A DNA stretch of 14,379 bases from JAOAFT01 sp035390885 (GCA_035390885.1 DAOOUW010000045.1:1-14379), one strand, 5' to 3'. Positions 1 to 7,383 are shown, counted from the stretch's first letter. Notes: generated by a model from the sequence alone, not told the origin. Numbers and translations: made by a program.

Positions 1-752
1 TCGATTACTTTGACGATATAAAAATTAAAGTTGGGAATCTTAAGAAACCTTTTGGTACAGAGCAGTTTATCGAAACTGATGAGCGTGATCCAGTCGATCG
101 AAGCTATGTCGAGCGTGAGCTTACAGAAATTGGCTACGGTGGACGATCTGTCATGATTATGGTTTATAATAAATACAAAAAGAAGCTGGAAAATAAATTG
201 CCAGTTTCATACTACTGCTCTCTGTATAAAGATAATAGCAATGCCGCAGGCGTGATTTTACGAGGCGAATATTATAAAGATGTGTGGAATTTTGGAGCAG
301 GATTGGTGGGACGTCATACGAGCGGTGTTGTAAATGTCGTAAATTTCGCTGCAAGCGCTGATGTATCGTATAATTCGAATACTTATGTTGGTTCTTTGGA
401 AGTGTTGTATGCAGGCGATCCACTTGAAGAAATGCGCAGACGTGATTGGCAAATACCAAGGAAGAAAGTGTACGCATTAGGCGTAAATTCAACTCATAAA
501 TTGATTTTCGATACACAAAAAAAAGTAATTACTTCTATTCAACCATTTTTACTTTTAGGATGTTATGCGCCTGATACTCAGATGCTTGTGGACGCGCATA
601 CATTCCAAACCTTAATTGGTGTTAATTTTTACTTCGAACCGGATGTAAGACTTCGATTGAATGGCGATTTATTAATGCACAAGATACTCTACACAGATAA
701 ATATGATACGTATGATTCGCGAGTTACCGTGGAATTACAAGTGCGATTTTAA
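1..752 (+). CDS. Porin, phosphate-selective O/P type, C-terminal part (5' end outside window)
   Basis: The reading frame is open from position 3 to the stop at 750-752, so this is the last ~249 residues of a longer outer-membrane protein. Near the left edge it reads KVGNLKKPFGTEQ, followed by a stretch resembling the ...R.YVER.L.E.G...R region of phosphate-selective porins O and P. After that come alternating hydrophobic/polar segments typical of beta strands. The chain ends in VELQVRF, a C-terminal aromatic signature recognised by the BAM complex. Such porins form trimeric 16-18-strand channels for anions or small solutes; the substrate here cannot be told. An internal ATG at 153 is in the same frame but lies inside the conserved barrel, so it is not the start. 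The next gene begins within its last 50 bases. Confidence 0.75.
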   Translation, partial: DYFDDIKIKVGNLKKPFGTEQFIETDERDPVDRSYVERELTEIGYGGRSVMIMVYNKYKKKLENKLPVSYYCSLYKDNSNAAGVILRGEYYKDVWNFGAGLVGRHTSGVVNVVNFAASADVSYNSNTYVGSLEVLYAGDPLEEMRRRDWQIPRKKVYALGVNSTHKLIFDTQKKVITSIQPFLLLGCYAPDTQMLVDAHTFQTLIGVNFYFEPDVRLRLNGDLLMHKILYTDKYDTYDSRVTVELQVRF

Positions 753-1869
753 AAAGTTCCTATTGAGTCTTGTCCTTGCTTGGAGTTCCTTTTCGTGCTC
801 TTCAATTGTTTCAAATGATGATGCAAGCAATACTCAGAAGGATTTTCCTACCGTAAATCTCTATATTGATGATGAAAATTATGCTTCGCTTCTTCAGCAA
901 AAACTTCTAAACTATTACGTTCCAGCCATAATTGAATATTACGGTGCTTACCGCTCTGGCATAATTCGTCCTTATGGTTCAGGTTCGAGATATTATCCTG
1001 CTTGGTCATATCACATTCTTATAAAAGAAAAAGCGCCTGTAGGATCCTTTGTTTTAAGTTCACAAGTAAATGATAAGACAATGCTTCGTTCGATTCTGAT
1101 GGTTACTTTATGCAATAAAGTAGGAGTTCGTACGCCAGATGTAGAACTTGTAACTGTAACGATTAACGGTGAATATCAACATCTCTACTTAAAGACTGAT
1201 CGTATTGATGAATACTATTTTTCGAATCATGGTGAATCACTCGTGGAGTTAATTAAAGCGGGGAGTAGTTCTGTTTTTTTACTGAATGATCCGCGTTTTA
1301 CACTCTTTTCTTTTGAGAAGCAGTACCCCGATGATGATAATCTTTCAGCCTTTGTTGAATTCCTCGATATGCTAAGTAAAGTATCAAAAGATTCGAGTGT
1401 TTGGAAAGAATTTGAAACTTCCTATTTAGATGTGCCGTCATATCTTACTTTCCATGCGCTGATGGTGATAACGAATAACAGAGATGGACTCACAAATAAT
1501 TTTTTGCTTTATCGTCTTCAGGCGCGTTCTCCATACGAAATAATCACCCATGACTTTGATTCTGCCTTTGATGTTGATGGAGATATTGAACTGACCGGAG
1601 GAAATGAAATCATTAAAGCGCTTTCACAGAACGAGGAATGGAAAAAACAGTACTATTTGATTATGAAGGAGATAGCTGAAAAATACTTTACAGAGGAATT
1701 ATTGTTTCCAATTATTGATGCCAACGCTCCAAAAATTCTTCAAGCATCTAAAACAGCAAGTTATTTCAATGAAAATTTATATTCTTATGAAGTGGATGCG
1801 TTAAAAAACTTTATTACAAGGCGTCGTGCTCTTGTTCTATCTAAATGTAATGCTGATTTAGCTCGGTAG
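703..1869 (+). CDS. CotH-kinase-family lipoprotein
   Basis: The 388-residue protein matches the CotH kinase family (PF08757), atypical protein kinases first known from Bacillus spore coat and also found in Bacteroidota as exported lipoproteins. Diagnostic segments: INGEYQHLYLKTDRID (about 154-169), NNRDGLTNNFLLYR (258-271) and HDFDSAFD (283-290), the last two resembling the metal- and phosphate-binding core. The N-terminus has a basic stretch (FKK), a hydrophobic run (19-30) and Cys32 in a loose lipobox (SSFSC), suggesting lipid anchoring in the envelope. The start is uncertain: ATG at 703 and 712 both lie inside the upstream porin gene and neither has a visible Shine-Dalgarno; TTG at 763 would leave too short a signal peptide. 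The overlap suggests translational coupling. The kinase role and target are inferred from the family only. Confidence 0.82.
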   Translation: MIRMIRELPWNYKCDFKKFLLSLVLAWSSFSCSSIVSNDDASNTQKDFPTVNLYIDDENYASLLQQKLLNYYVPAIIEYYGAYRSGIIRPYGSGSRYYPAWSYHILIKEKAPVGSFVLSSQVNDKTMLRSILMVTLCNKVGVRTPDVELVTVTINGEYQHLYLKTDRIDEYYFSNHGESLVELIKAGSSSVFLLNDPRFTLFSFEKQYPDDDNLSAFVEFLDMLSKVSKDSSVWKEFETSYLDVPSYLTFHALMVITNNRDGLTNNFLLYRLQARSPYEIITHDFDSAFDVDGDIELTGGNEIIKALSQNEEWKKQYYLIMKEIAEKYFTEELLFPIIDANAPKILQASKTASYFNENLYSYEVDALKNFITRRRALVLSKCNADLAR

Positions 1870-2021
1870 TTTTTGGTCAAGAGTTTTTGAATTTGATTTG
1901 GAAAGAACTCTGATTATTTTTAAGGAAGGAATGCTCGGGAAATTTTAATAACGATAAAGATTGTCATTGCTGAATTTTTATAGCAATTTATCTTGCTGTG
2001 AAATATTTTTGTTTACGTTTC

Positions 2022-2050
2022 TTGCCTTTAGAAGCAATATTTGATATATT
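2022..2050 (+). promoter_or_regulatory. Predicted sigma-70-type promoter before tRNA-His
   Basis: TTGCCT (2022-2027), a 17-base spacer and TATATT (2045-2050). The same two hexamers with the same spacing occur before the asparaginase-like gene. Transcription would start near 2057, just ahead of the hairpin at 2067-2090. The rest of the 1870-2106 gap is AT-rich and shows no open frame or other structure. Confidence 0.45.
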
Positions 2051-2066
2051 TTAACTGTTTTTGATG

Positions 2067-2102
2067 AGCCTGTTATGAAAATAACGGGCTTTCTTGTTCT
2101 TT
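2067..2102 (+). terminator. Rho-independent terminator (GAAA tetraloop)
   Basis: A 10-bp stem, AGCCTGTTAT (2067-2076) with ATAACGGGCT (2081-2090), has one G-T wobble and is closed by a GAAA loop. It is followed by a T-rich tail, TTCTTGTTCTTT. It fits termination of the porin/CotH transcript 200 bases upstream. It also lies between the predicted promoter at 2022-2050 and tRNA-His, so it could reduce read-through into the tRNA genes. Confidence 0.72.
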
Positions 2103-2106
2103 ATAT

Positions 2107-2181
2107 GGTGGCCGTAGTTCAGTTGGTTAGAATGCCAGGTTGTGGCCCTGGATGTCGTGGGTTCGAATCCCACCGGTCACC
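2107..2181 (+). tRNA. tRNA-His(GTG)
   Basis: The cloverleaf folds fully. The acceptor GTGGCCG (2108-2114) pairs with CGGTCAC (2174-2180), the anticodon stem CCAGG/CCTGG encloses TTGTGGC with anticodon GTG, and the T arm is GTGGG-TTCGAAT-CCCAC. The extra G at 2107 (G-1) opposite C73 at 2181 is the identity element of histidine tRNA. The following bases are CAT, so the complete CCA end is not encoded and must be added by tRNA nucleotidyltransferase. Confidence 0.97.
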
Positions 2182-2200
2182 CATCAGTGAATTTCGGATT

Positions 2201-2218
2201 AGCGAATAATTATTCGTT
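2201..2218 (+). repeat. Palindrome between tRNA-His and tRNA-Glu
   Basis: CGAATAATTATTCG (2203-2216) is a perfect palindrome. A2201/T2218 and a G-T wobble extend it. In RNA it would form a 5-7 bp hairpin with an AATT loop, followed by TTAAATTT. It may be a processing or weak termination element between the two tRNAs, or chance in AT-rich DNA. Confidence 0.35.
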
Positions 2219-2248
2219 TAAATTTCTGTAAATAAAGTGAGTTTTATT

Positions 2249-2321
2249 GCCCCTATCGTCTAGAGGCCTAGGACACGAGCTTTTCAAGCTTGGAACACGA
2301 GTTCGAATCTCGTTGGGGGCA
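2249..2321 (+). tRNA. tRNA-Glu(TTC)
   Basis: The acceptor GCCCCTA (2249-2255) pairs with TGGGGGC (2314-2320), with discriminator A at 2321. The anticodon stem CGAGC/GCTTG encloses TTTTCAA with anticodon TTC, and the T arm is ACGAG-TTCGAAT-CTCGT. The D arm, starting TCGTCTAGAGGCC, matches bacterial glutamate tRNAs closely. CCA is not encoded. It lies 67 bases after tRNA-His on the same strand with no separate promoter seen, so the two are probably co-transcribed. The converging LptD/GT2 unit ends 115 bases further on, and the gap between them holds no convincing terminator. Confidence 0.97.
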
Positions 2322-2435
2322 CAATTCCTGCATTATCTTCCTTATAAAATCTCAAAAATTTTCTGGATAAAGAATAAAAGATTCTTTAAAAACTTTTGGT
2401 GCCATTGATCAAAGGGAACGAAGAGTCATAGAAAA

Positions 2436-3179
2436 TCAATTCGGATTAAATAGCGATGGCGTAACAAGATGCCATTTGCTCAGACGGTAGAGGAGAGCAG
2501 TACGCAAACATCCCATTCCATACCGAATACTTCTACGAAAGTTAATTGAAGATGCATCCGGGAAATACCGAGCTGGACATGTGATTTCTCCAATTCTAAA
2601 ACCCTTGTAAATAATTTGCGAAAGCAATTCATTGTCGAATACAAAATCATCTGAATTATTTTCGAATTTTACAGAAGTAAGTACTTCACGCGTAAAGGCT
2701 CTGTAACCAGTATGGTACTCGGACAATTTTGCACCAATAAGAAGGTTCTGAATGAATGTTAGGAAACGGTTGCTAATGTACTTGTAGAAAGGCATCCCAC
2801 CTTTTAGAGCTTTGCCTCCTAAGATTCTAGAACCTAACACAACATCGTATTCTCCAGAAATGATAAGGTACGCCATTGCCGAAATAAGTCGTGGAGGATA
2901 TTGATAATCTGGATGAAGCATAATAATTATATCTGCTCTGCGCTTCAATGCCTCATCGTAACATGTCTTTTGGTTTCCGCCATAGCCGGTGTTCTGCTTG
3001 TGAAGAATTGTAACAATATTAAGTCTTTGTGCAACAGCCACTGTTTCATCGTTACTTGCATCGTCAACAAGAATAATCTCATCCACGATATCCTTGGGAA
3101 TTTCGCTGTACGTTCGTTCTAATGTTTTGGCAGCATTGTAAGCCGGAAGAACCACAACAATTTTTTTCCCTTGAATCAC
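2436..3179 (-). CDS. Family 2 glycosyltransferase (polyprenyl-phosphate sugar transferase type)
   Basis: The 247-residue cytoplasmic GT-A-fold enzyme has the GT2 start VVLPAYNAAKTL (9-20), the nucleotide-binding VDDASNDET (38-46), and HPDYQYPP (89-96) in the place of the usual DADGQ..P metal-binding segment, followed by GSRI. This pattern occurs in the dolichyl/undecaprenyl-phosphate mannose- or glucosyltransferase branch. No transmembrane segment is evident, so the product is probably a lipid-linked sugar made at the inner membrane face; donor and acceptor are unknown. It starts with GTG at 3179, preceded nine bases away by AGGAG. It follows the LptD-like gene with a 15-base gap, so the two form an operon. 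Confidence 0.88.
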   Translation of the reverse strand: MIQGKKIVVVLPAYNAAKTLERTYSEIPKDIVDEIILVDDASNDETVAVAQRLNIVTILHKQNTGYGGNQKTCYDEALKRRADIIIMLHPDYQYPPRLISAMAYLIISGEYDVVLGSRILGGKALKGGMPFYKYISNRFLTFIQNLLIGAKLSEYHTGYRAFTREVLTSVKFENNSDDFVFDNELLSQIIYKGFRIGEITCPARYFPDASSINFRRSIRYGMGCLRTALLYRLSKWHLVTPSLFNPN

Positions 3180-3188
3180 CTCACGATT

Positions 3189-3193
3189 CTCCT
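3189..3193 (-). promoter_or_regulatory. Shine-Dalgarno deciding the GTG start of the GT2 gene
   Basis: On the minus strand AGGAG lies nine bases before the GTG at 3179 and overlaps the gap after the LptD-like stop. The upstream LptD-like gene has no comparable site. Confidence 0.6.
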
Positions 3194-3194
3194 G

Positions 3195-5717
3195 TCAATA
3201 TGGTCTCGTATTTTGTTTTGTGATTTTTACATCCTGTAATTGTGGGGCTGCAACGCGAATCTCAAACCGATATCCTGCCAGTGTTCCCATCGGATAGTAG
3301 GTAAAGTTCATCTGCCAGCAATGGAGGTCGCGCGTAATATCGAGAGATTGGATATAATGTTGTTTGGTAACAAAATCGTATGAGCCGCGTGTCTGAATCT
3401 TCCATTTTTCCGTTAAGTTAAATGAGAAGTCAATATTAGCGGATGAAGTTCGGCTTTTTTTTCGTGGATCGTTTTGGTACTGCGAAAAGGAGTAACTAAC
3501 ATACAAATTCCATGGAATGCTAAAATCTGCCTCTTCGCGTTCATAGAGCGTTTCATACTTGTTGTGTCCTTGCTGGAAGCGCATTCCACCTTTCGCTTGT
3601 TCTTGTTCATCAATTACCGATTGAGGAGTCGAACTCGAAGCTCGTTTCGATTCCTTTTGCTTGCCTTTTAAACTTGTTGAAATGCTAAAGGAAAAACTTT
3701 TTAGATCTGCAAACCGACGATCTGATGATAGGAGGAACGTGTTCACACGACTTCCGTAGCCATTATTAGCAACTGGATCAAATTTATAGAAAGTGTAACT
3801 TGCTGCGCCGCTTAGACTAATAATTGAGCCAATTGCTGTGCGATAATTTAGATTTAAGTCGTTAAAGTTCATCGAGTCTGCGGCAAAATTATAACTTGTT
3901 GCAACACTCAAATTGAGGAGCTGAATTTTATCTTCACTCTGTGAGCTGTCGTCTTTTTGTTTCTTAATTTCAAAAAGGTTTCCTACGCCCATCGATGCGA
4001 GAAGTTGATACTTTGGTATGTTCACCCCGTATATTTTTTTATTGTATGATAATGCGAGTGTTGGTGTTACAGTGTGCCGGAAAGCAGTAATGCCCAAAAT
4101 GTTAGGTTGTGCAAGCCCATAGAAACGAGTGTTTGTACTGATCGCCGCGTTGAGATATCCGGCGGTTTCCCATTTTGAGGTATCGCTTCGTGTAATTGCG
4201 CTATCGATTTGAACCGGTGCTGAACCAGAGATTGCTCGCCGTGACTCGCTCCATGAAAGCGATGGAGAAATAGTAAAATGTCCGAGTTTTGGTGAAATGT
4301 TCATCGCAGCGCCTTGATCGAATGAGAGCGTTCGGATGTTACTAAACTCTTTAACGTCGGATTTCCACCCCTCGGCAGTAAAGGCGCTATCGAACATTTT
4401 CGATTGTTTTACATTATCGTTAGTAAATCTCGCCGAGTAATTCATCCCGAATAAATCGCCGAACGATTTGCTTTCGGAAGTCACATTTGATGTTCCACGT
4501 CGTTCTTTTTTGCTTTTGAAAGGATAGAACTGTGATTTTGTAAACGAGAGAGAAGGAAGTCGTTCGTTCACATCCTCCGTAATAAGATTCTGGTCACGAT
4601 AGAATGAAAGAGACATTGAACGGTTTGATGATGGCCACGATTTTGAATACGTTGCATTTGAGACGATATTCTGTGCAAGGATTTCATTTATATTTGTGCT
4701 ATAGTTTTTAAAAAACGTGGAGCTAGCAAACGTAAAATCAACGTCAAGATTCGACGTGGGACTGATAATTTGATTATGAGTGAGATGAGCATAATAATCT
4801 CTCTGTGAGATGCGATCGGGGTCAGAGGATTCGCCTTTTGAGAGACTTGTAATACGAGTGTTTAAATTCCCCTTAAGTACATCTCTAAGAGCATAGTTGA
4901 CTTCCGTTTGGTCCATCCACTTTCCACGCGCATAGACGTCGAACATGGTTGCAATATCCCAATAATCGCTTGCTGCCCAATAGTAACCTAAATGGCTTAG
5001 ATACCACCCATAGTCCATATCTCTACCGTACGCAGGCGAAATAATTCCAGAGGCTCTGCCGCCGTGACTTGGAAAAATTCCAAATGGAAGCGCAAAGATA
5101 GGCACATCGGATATGTACAAATAAACAGGTTCAGCTACAAGAATATCTCGAACATAAACTTTCATCTTTGGACTATCGAAATAGAAATGAGGTTGTGGAG
5201 CATCGCAGGTTGTGTATCGTCCGTTTGAAATGAATAATTCATCTCTTGAAATTTTTTTGATAGTCTCGCCTTCGTAGTAACCATTATCCATTTGTGTTGT
5301 GGCAAGCACGATTCTTCCTTTCTGTGTGCGGAAGTTATAATCAATGCGCTCGCCATAATATTTATCGCCGCCATCTTGGAGAATTGGTTTTCCAACAACC
5401 GAATCCTTATGAACAGTATCTTGAACGCCGTACGATGTTAACGTTGCAGTATCCCAATTGACATCGATTCTTTCTGATTTCAAATTGATTGTTTGATACT
5501 GCATTTCACATTCAGAGTAGAGGTACATATATCGAGTTTTGAGCGAGTACACGATGGAGTCTTTTGCAGAGTATACGATGACGGTGTCGATTCCGCCGCT
5601 CTTTGACGCTCGAGTGGTATCGGTTGCTGAAGTTTTAATTGTATCCTGTGTTTGAGCGATGAGTACAGCGCTAAACACGAACAGAAGGCAAAGTATGTTT
5701 CGAAAAATTCCAAGCAT
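3195..5717 (-). CDS. lptD: LPS-assembly outer-membrane protein, LptD-like (Bacteroidota form)
   Basis: The 840-residue protein begins with a signal peptide (hydrophobic 8-20, likely cleaved before Gln22). An OstA/LptA-like jellyroll region follows at about 55-190, with DKYYGERIDYNFRTQKG (118-134) and ISNGRYTTCDAP (163-174). PIFALPFGIFP (206-216) and SGIISPAYG (223-231) mark the transition to a long beta-barrel that fills the rest. In Gram-negative bacteria LptD with a lipoprotein partner (LptE) inserts lipopolysaccharide into the outer leaflet; Bacteroidota homologues are often named 'putative LPS assembly protein LptD'. Only a few cysteines are seen (Cys70, Cys171), so the E. coli two-disulfide arrangement is not obviously kept. 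No Shine-Dalgarno precedes the ATG. It is co-transcribed with the GT2 gene. Confidence 0.85.
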   Translation of the reverse strand: MLGIFRNILCLLFVFSAVLIAQTQDTIKTSATDTTRASKSGGIDTVIVYSAKDSIVYSLKTRYMYLYSECEMQYQTINLKSERIDVNWDTATLTSYGVQDTVHKDSVVGKPILQDGGDKYYGERIDYNFRTQKGRIVLATTQMDNGYYEGETIKKISRDELFISNGRYTTCDAPQPHFYFDSPKMKVYVRDILVAEPVYLYISDVPIFALPFGIFPSHGGRASGIISPAYGRDMDYGWYLSHLGYYWAASDYWDIATMFDVYARGKWMDQTEVNYALRDVLKGNLNTRITSLSKGESSDPDRISQRDYYAHLTHNQIISPTSNLDVDFTFASSTFFKNYSTNINEILAQNIVSNATYSKSWPSSNRSMSLSFYRDQNLITEDVNERLPSLSFTKSQFYPFKSKKERRGTSNVTSESKSFGDLFGMNYSARFTNDNVKQSKMFDSAFTAEGWKSDVKEFSNIRTLSFDQGAAMNISPKLGHFTISPSLSWSESRRAISGSAPVQIDSAITRSDTSKWETAGYLNAAISTNTRFYGLAQPNILGITAFRHTVTPTLALSYNKKIYGVNIPKYQLLASMGVGNLFEIKKQKDDSSQSEDKIQLLNLSVATSYNFAADSMNFNDLNLNYRTAIGSIISLSGAASYTFYKFDPVANNGYGSRVNTFLLSSDRRFADLKSFSFSISTSLKGKQKESKRASSSTPQSVIDEQEQAKGGMRFQQGHNKYETLYEREEADFSIPWNLYVSYSFSQYQNDPRKKSRTSSANIDFSFNLTEKWKIQTRGSYDFVTKQHYIQSLDITRDLHCWQMNFTYYPMGTLAGYRFEIRVAAPQLQDVKITKQNTRPY

Positions 5718-5769
5718 AATTTTATTTTATAAAGATAGAAAAAAAAGCGCTTAAGTGCATTGGAAGAAA

Positions 5770-5798
5770 TTGCCTTTGGCTGAATGGCTCTTTATATT
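5770..5798 (+). promoter_or_regulatory. Predicted promoter of the asparaginase-like gene
   Basis: TTGCCT (5770-5775), a 17-base spacer and TATATT (5793-5798). It lies in the 183-base gap between the divergent LptD-like and asparaginase-like genes and would give a leader of about 95 bases. No equally good promoter is seen for the LptD-like gene on the other strand. Confidence 0.5.
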
Positions 5799-5890
5799 CT
5801 CCAGCGTGAATTTAATCAGACGATTTAATCAAAAATTTATCTTCCAAATGAGTGGATAAAATAGGAATTCTGGCAATGCTCATAAATTGT

Positions 5891-5896
5891 GAGGTG
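5891..5896 (+). promoter_or_regulatory. Shine-Dalgarno deciding the ATG at 5901
   Basis: GAGGTG sits four bases before ATG 5901. An in-frame GTG at 5889 lies upstream of this site and has none of its own, so 5901 is preferred. Confidence 0.6.
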
Positions 5897-5900
5897 TAAT

Positions 5901-6389
5901 ATGGCTATTCGCATTTTTGTAACAGGTGGAACATTTGATAAAGAGTATAATGAATTAGATGGCACATTATTTTTCCAGAACACCCACGTGCCGGAAATGT
6001 TACAACTTGGACGTAATAAAGTCGAGGTAAAGCTACAAACGATTATGCTCATCGATAGTCTTGAAATGACTGATATTCATCGTCAACTTATTTGTGATGA
6101 ATGCCGGAAATGTAAGGAGGATCGCATAGTCATTACTCATGGTACCGATACAATGGAAGTTACCGCTCAAGCGTTAGGCAGGGCGGAAGCGCCAAAAACC
6201 ATTGTACTAACAGGCGCAATGGTGCCATATAAATTTGGAAGTTCCGATGGGCTCTTTAATTTAGGAAGCGCTTTGGCTTTTGTCCAACTATTACCGCCAG
6301 GAGTATATATAGCTATGAACGGACGATACTTCTCTTGGGATAATGTAAAAAAGAATAAGAAGTCAGGCATTTTTGAAGAACTGCATTAA
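5901..6389 (+). CDS. Single-domain L-asparaginase-like protein (N-terminal domain only)
   Basis: The 162-residue protein corresponds only to the N-terminal domain of type I/II asparaginases (PF00710; usually ~330 residues). All core catalytic elements are visible: the nucleophile loop VTGGTFDK (Thr11), the substrate-binding DSLEMT (52-57), HGTDT (80-84, with Thr82-Asp83), LTGAM.P (103-109), and Lys150 in NVKKN, which aligns with the catalytic lysine of E. coli asparaginase II. It stops where the C-terminal domain would begin; in classical enzymes that domain supplies further active-site residues from a neighbouring subunit. Short stand-alone proteins of this kind occur in many bacteria, so it is probably intact, not a broken gene. 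Its reaction (asparagine or another amide) is not certain. It is a single-gene unit with its own promoter and terminator. Confidence 0.82.
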   Translation: MAIRIFVTGGTFDKEYNELDGTLFFQNTHVPEMLQLGRNKVEVKLQTIMLIDSLEMTDIHRQLICDECRKCKEDRIVITHGTDTMEVTAQALGRAEAPKTIVLTGAMVPYKFGSSDGLFNLGSALAFVQLLPPGVYIAMNGRYFSWDNVKKNKKSGIFEELH

Positions 6390-6443
6390 ACGTTGAGTAG
6401 CTTCTTAGCTTTTGTAAGGAATAATTATTGAAGTTTAGTACAT

Positions 6444-6483
6444 AAAAAAGGGATTTTCCATATTTATTGAAAATCCCTTTTTT
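6444..6483. terminator. Bidirectional rho-independent terminator
   Basis: A perfect 15-bp stem pairs 6444-6458 with 6469-6483, around a 10-base loop. The core is GGGATTTTC/GAAAATCCC, flanked by an A-run on the left and a T-run on the right. It lies between the asparaginase-like gene (+) and tRNA-Asn (-), which converge here, so it can stop both transcripts. Confidence 0.9.
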
Positions 6484-6501
6484 ATTTTTACCCTCTGAGA
6501 G

Positions 6502-6573
6502 CTCCGCGGGTAGGGCTCGAACCTACAACCCTCCGGTTAACAGCCGGATGCTCCACCATTGAGCTACCGCGGA
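6502..6573 (-). tRNA. tRNA-Asn(GTT)
   Basis: Read on the minus strand, the acceptor TCCGCGG (6573-6567) pairs with CCGCGGA (6509-6503), with discriminator G at 6502. The D arm is GCTCAATGGTGGAGC, the anticodon stem TCCGG/CCGGA encloses CTGTTAA with anticodon GTT, and the T arm is GTAGG-TTCGAGC-CCTAC. CCA is not encoded. It is a single tRNA gene with a promoter just upstream and the bidirectional terminator downstream. Confidence 0.97.
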
Positions 6574-6601
6574 ATGGCTTCACTTTCAAAACACTATTAT
6601 A

Positions 6602-6630
6602 AATATATTTTCAAATCACTCAAAAATCAA
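6602..6630 (-). promoter_or_regulatory. Predicted promoter of tRNA-Asn
   Basis: On the minus strand: TTGATT (6630-6625), a 17-base spacer and TATATT (6607-6602). TATAAT directly after it (6601-6596) could serve as an alternative -10 with TTGAGT at 16 bases. Transcription would start close to 6590-6595, a short leader before the tRNA at 6573. Confidence 0.55.
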
Positions 6631-6683
6631 GTTGGTCTTTGAAAAAACTTCTTTTCATCGTAATGACGGGATTTGTTCAATTC

Positions 6684-6712
6684 TTGACAATCACTTCAGT
6701 TTTGACTATCAT
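6684..6712 (+). promoter_or_regulatory. Strong predicted sigma-70-type promoter
   Basis: TTGACA (6684-6689) is a perfect -35, followed by a 17-base spacer and TATCAT (6707-6712), one base from TATAAT. It diverges from the tRNA-Asn promoter and would start a transcript near 6719, immediately before the ribosome binding site of the gene at 6738. Confidence 0.65.
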
Positions 6713-6737
6713 ACTTACCGAAAGAAGGAAATGAACG

Positions 6738-7247
6738 ATGAAAAGATTTATTCCAATAGTATGTATGATTATTATTTTTAGCTATGGAGCTTCAGCTCAG
6801 TATAAATCGCAAGCGCGAGAACAACAGTCTGTCATTCCAGCAATATCACGTACTACAAATAGCAGTCTTCTTTTCGGCTGGTTTGATGTCAATCGGTTAT
6901 TTATGCATCAGAGCTATACACTTAGTTACTCGACTTTTGGCGGTGGCAACGGATTATCTTTGGGAGTGTATACGAACAGTTTACTCTATCAAATTTCAGA
7001 TCCGTTATCGCTTCAATTTGATGTGAGTCTTGTTCATTCCCCTTTTGCATCATCATCTACAAGCAATTATGCAAAATCGATTTCTGGAATTCATTTATCC
7101 CGCGCTCAACTTACATATAAACCATCGGATTCATTCTTGTTACAAATTCAATATCGTCAATTACCGACGTATTTGTTAAATTCATCCTCGATGTTCGATA
7201 GTATGGTTGGAATTCCTTACGTCTCTGGAAGAGAAGAAAAACCTTAA
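6738..7247 (+). CDS. Small exported protein of unknown function, possibly outer-membrane
   Basis: I do not recognise a named family for this 169-residue protein. It has a clear signal peptide: MKR, hydrophobic 4-16, and AxA before Gln21 (SYGASAQ). The mature part is rich in Ser, Tyr and Phe. Segments such as SYTLSYSTFGGGNGLSLGVY, LSLQFDVSLVH and FLLQIQYRQLP alternate polar and hydrophobic residues like beta strands. It could be a small barrel or a periplasmic beta protein, but lacks a C-terminal aromatic (ends GREEKP). AAGAAGGAA at 6722-6730 is a good ribosome binding site for the ATG at 6738. A strong promoter lies directly upstream. It is 136 bases before the LytR_C-domain gene and may share its transcript, as I see no convincing terminator between them. 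Confidence 0.72.
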   Translation: MKRFIPIVCMIIIFSYGASAQYKSQAREQQSVIPAISRTTNSSLLFGWFDVNRLFMHQSYTLSYSTFGGGNGLSLGVYTNSLLYQISDPLSLQFDVSLVHSPFASSSTSNYAKSISGIHLSRAQLTYKPSDSFLLQIQYRQLPTYLLNSSSMFDSMVGIPYVSGREEKP

Positions 7248-7383
7248 ACGATGCTGTATGTTATATATCGTTGTTGGTGTCTTTGTCAATCCTTATACAG
7301 TTCCTTTTCCATTGTATCTTATAGGATCTTTAAGATGACTTTTGCAGTCAAGTGCAATGGACAGATTGATTACGTATGAATGT

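Noticed and set aside
157..516. Open frame of 119 codons on the minus strand
   Set aside because: It is antisense to the porin coding frame, which is open to the left edge and ends in a typical outer-membrane C-terminus. The antisense protein shows no family features.
2369..2387. Hairpin AAAGAAT/ATTCTTT as a terminator for tRNA-Glu or the GT2 gene
   Set aside because: The stem is only 7 bp, pure AT except one pair, and neither strand has a T-run directly after it.
7247..7272. Inverted repeat AACGAT/ATCGTT after the small exported-protein gene
   Set aside because: Six base pairs around a 14-base loop with no T-run following is too weak to call a terminator.
7342..7383. TTG 7342 or ATG 7357 as the start of the LytR_C-domain gene
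   Set aside because: Neither has a ribosome binding site, and the extra residues give no better membrane anchor than starting at ATG 7384. The choice remains moderately uncertain.
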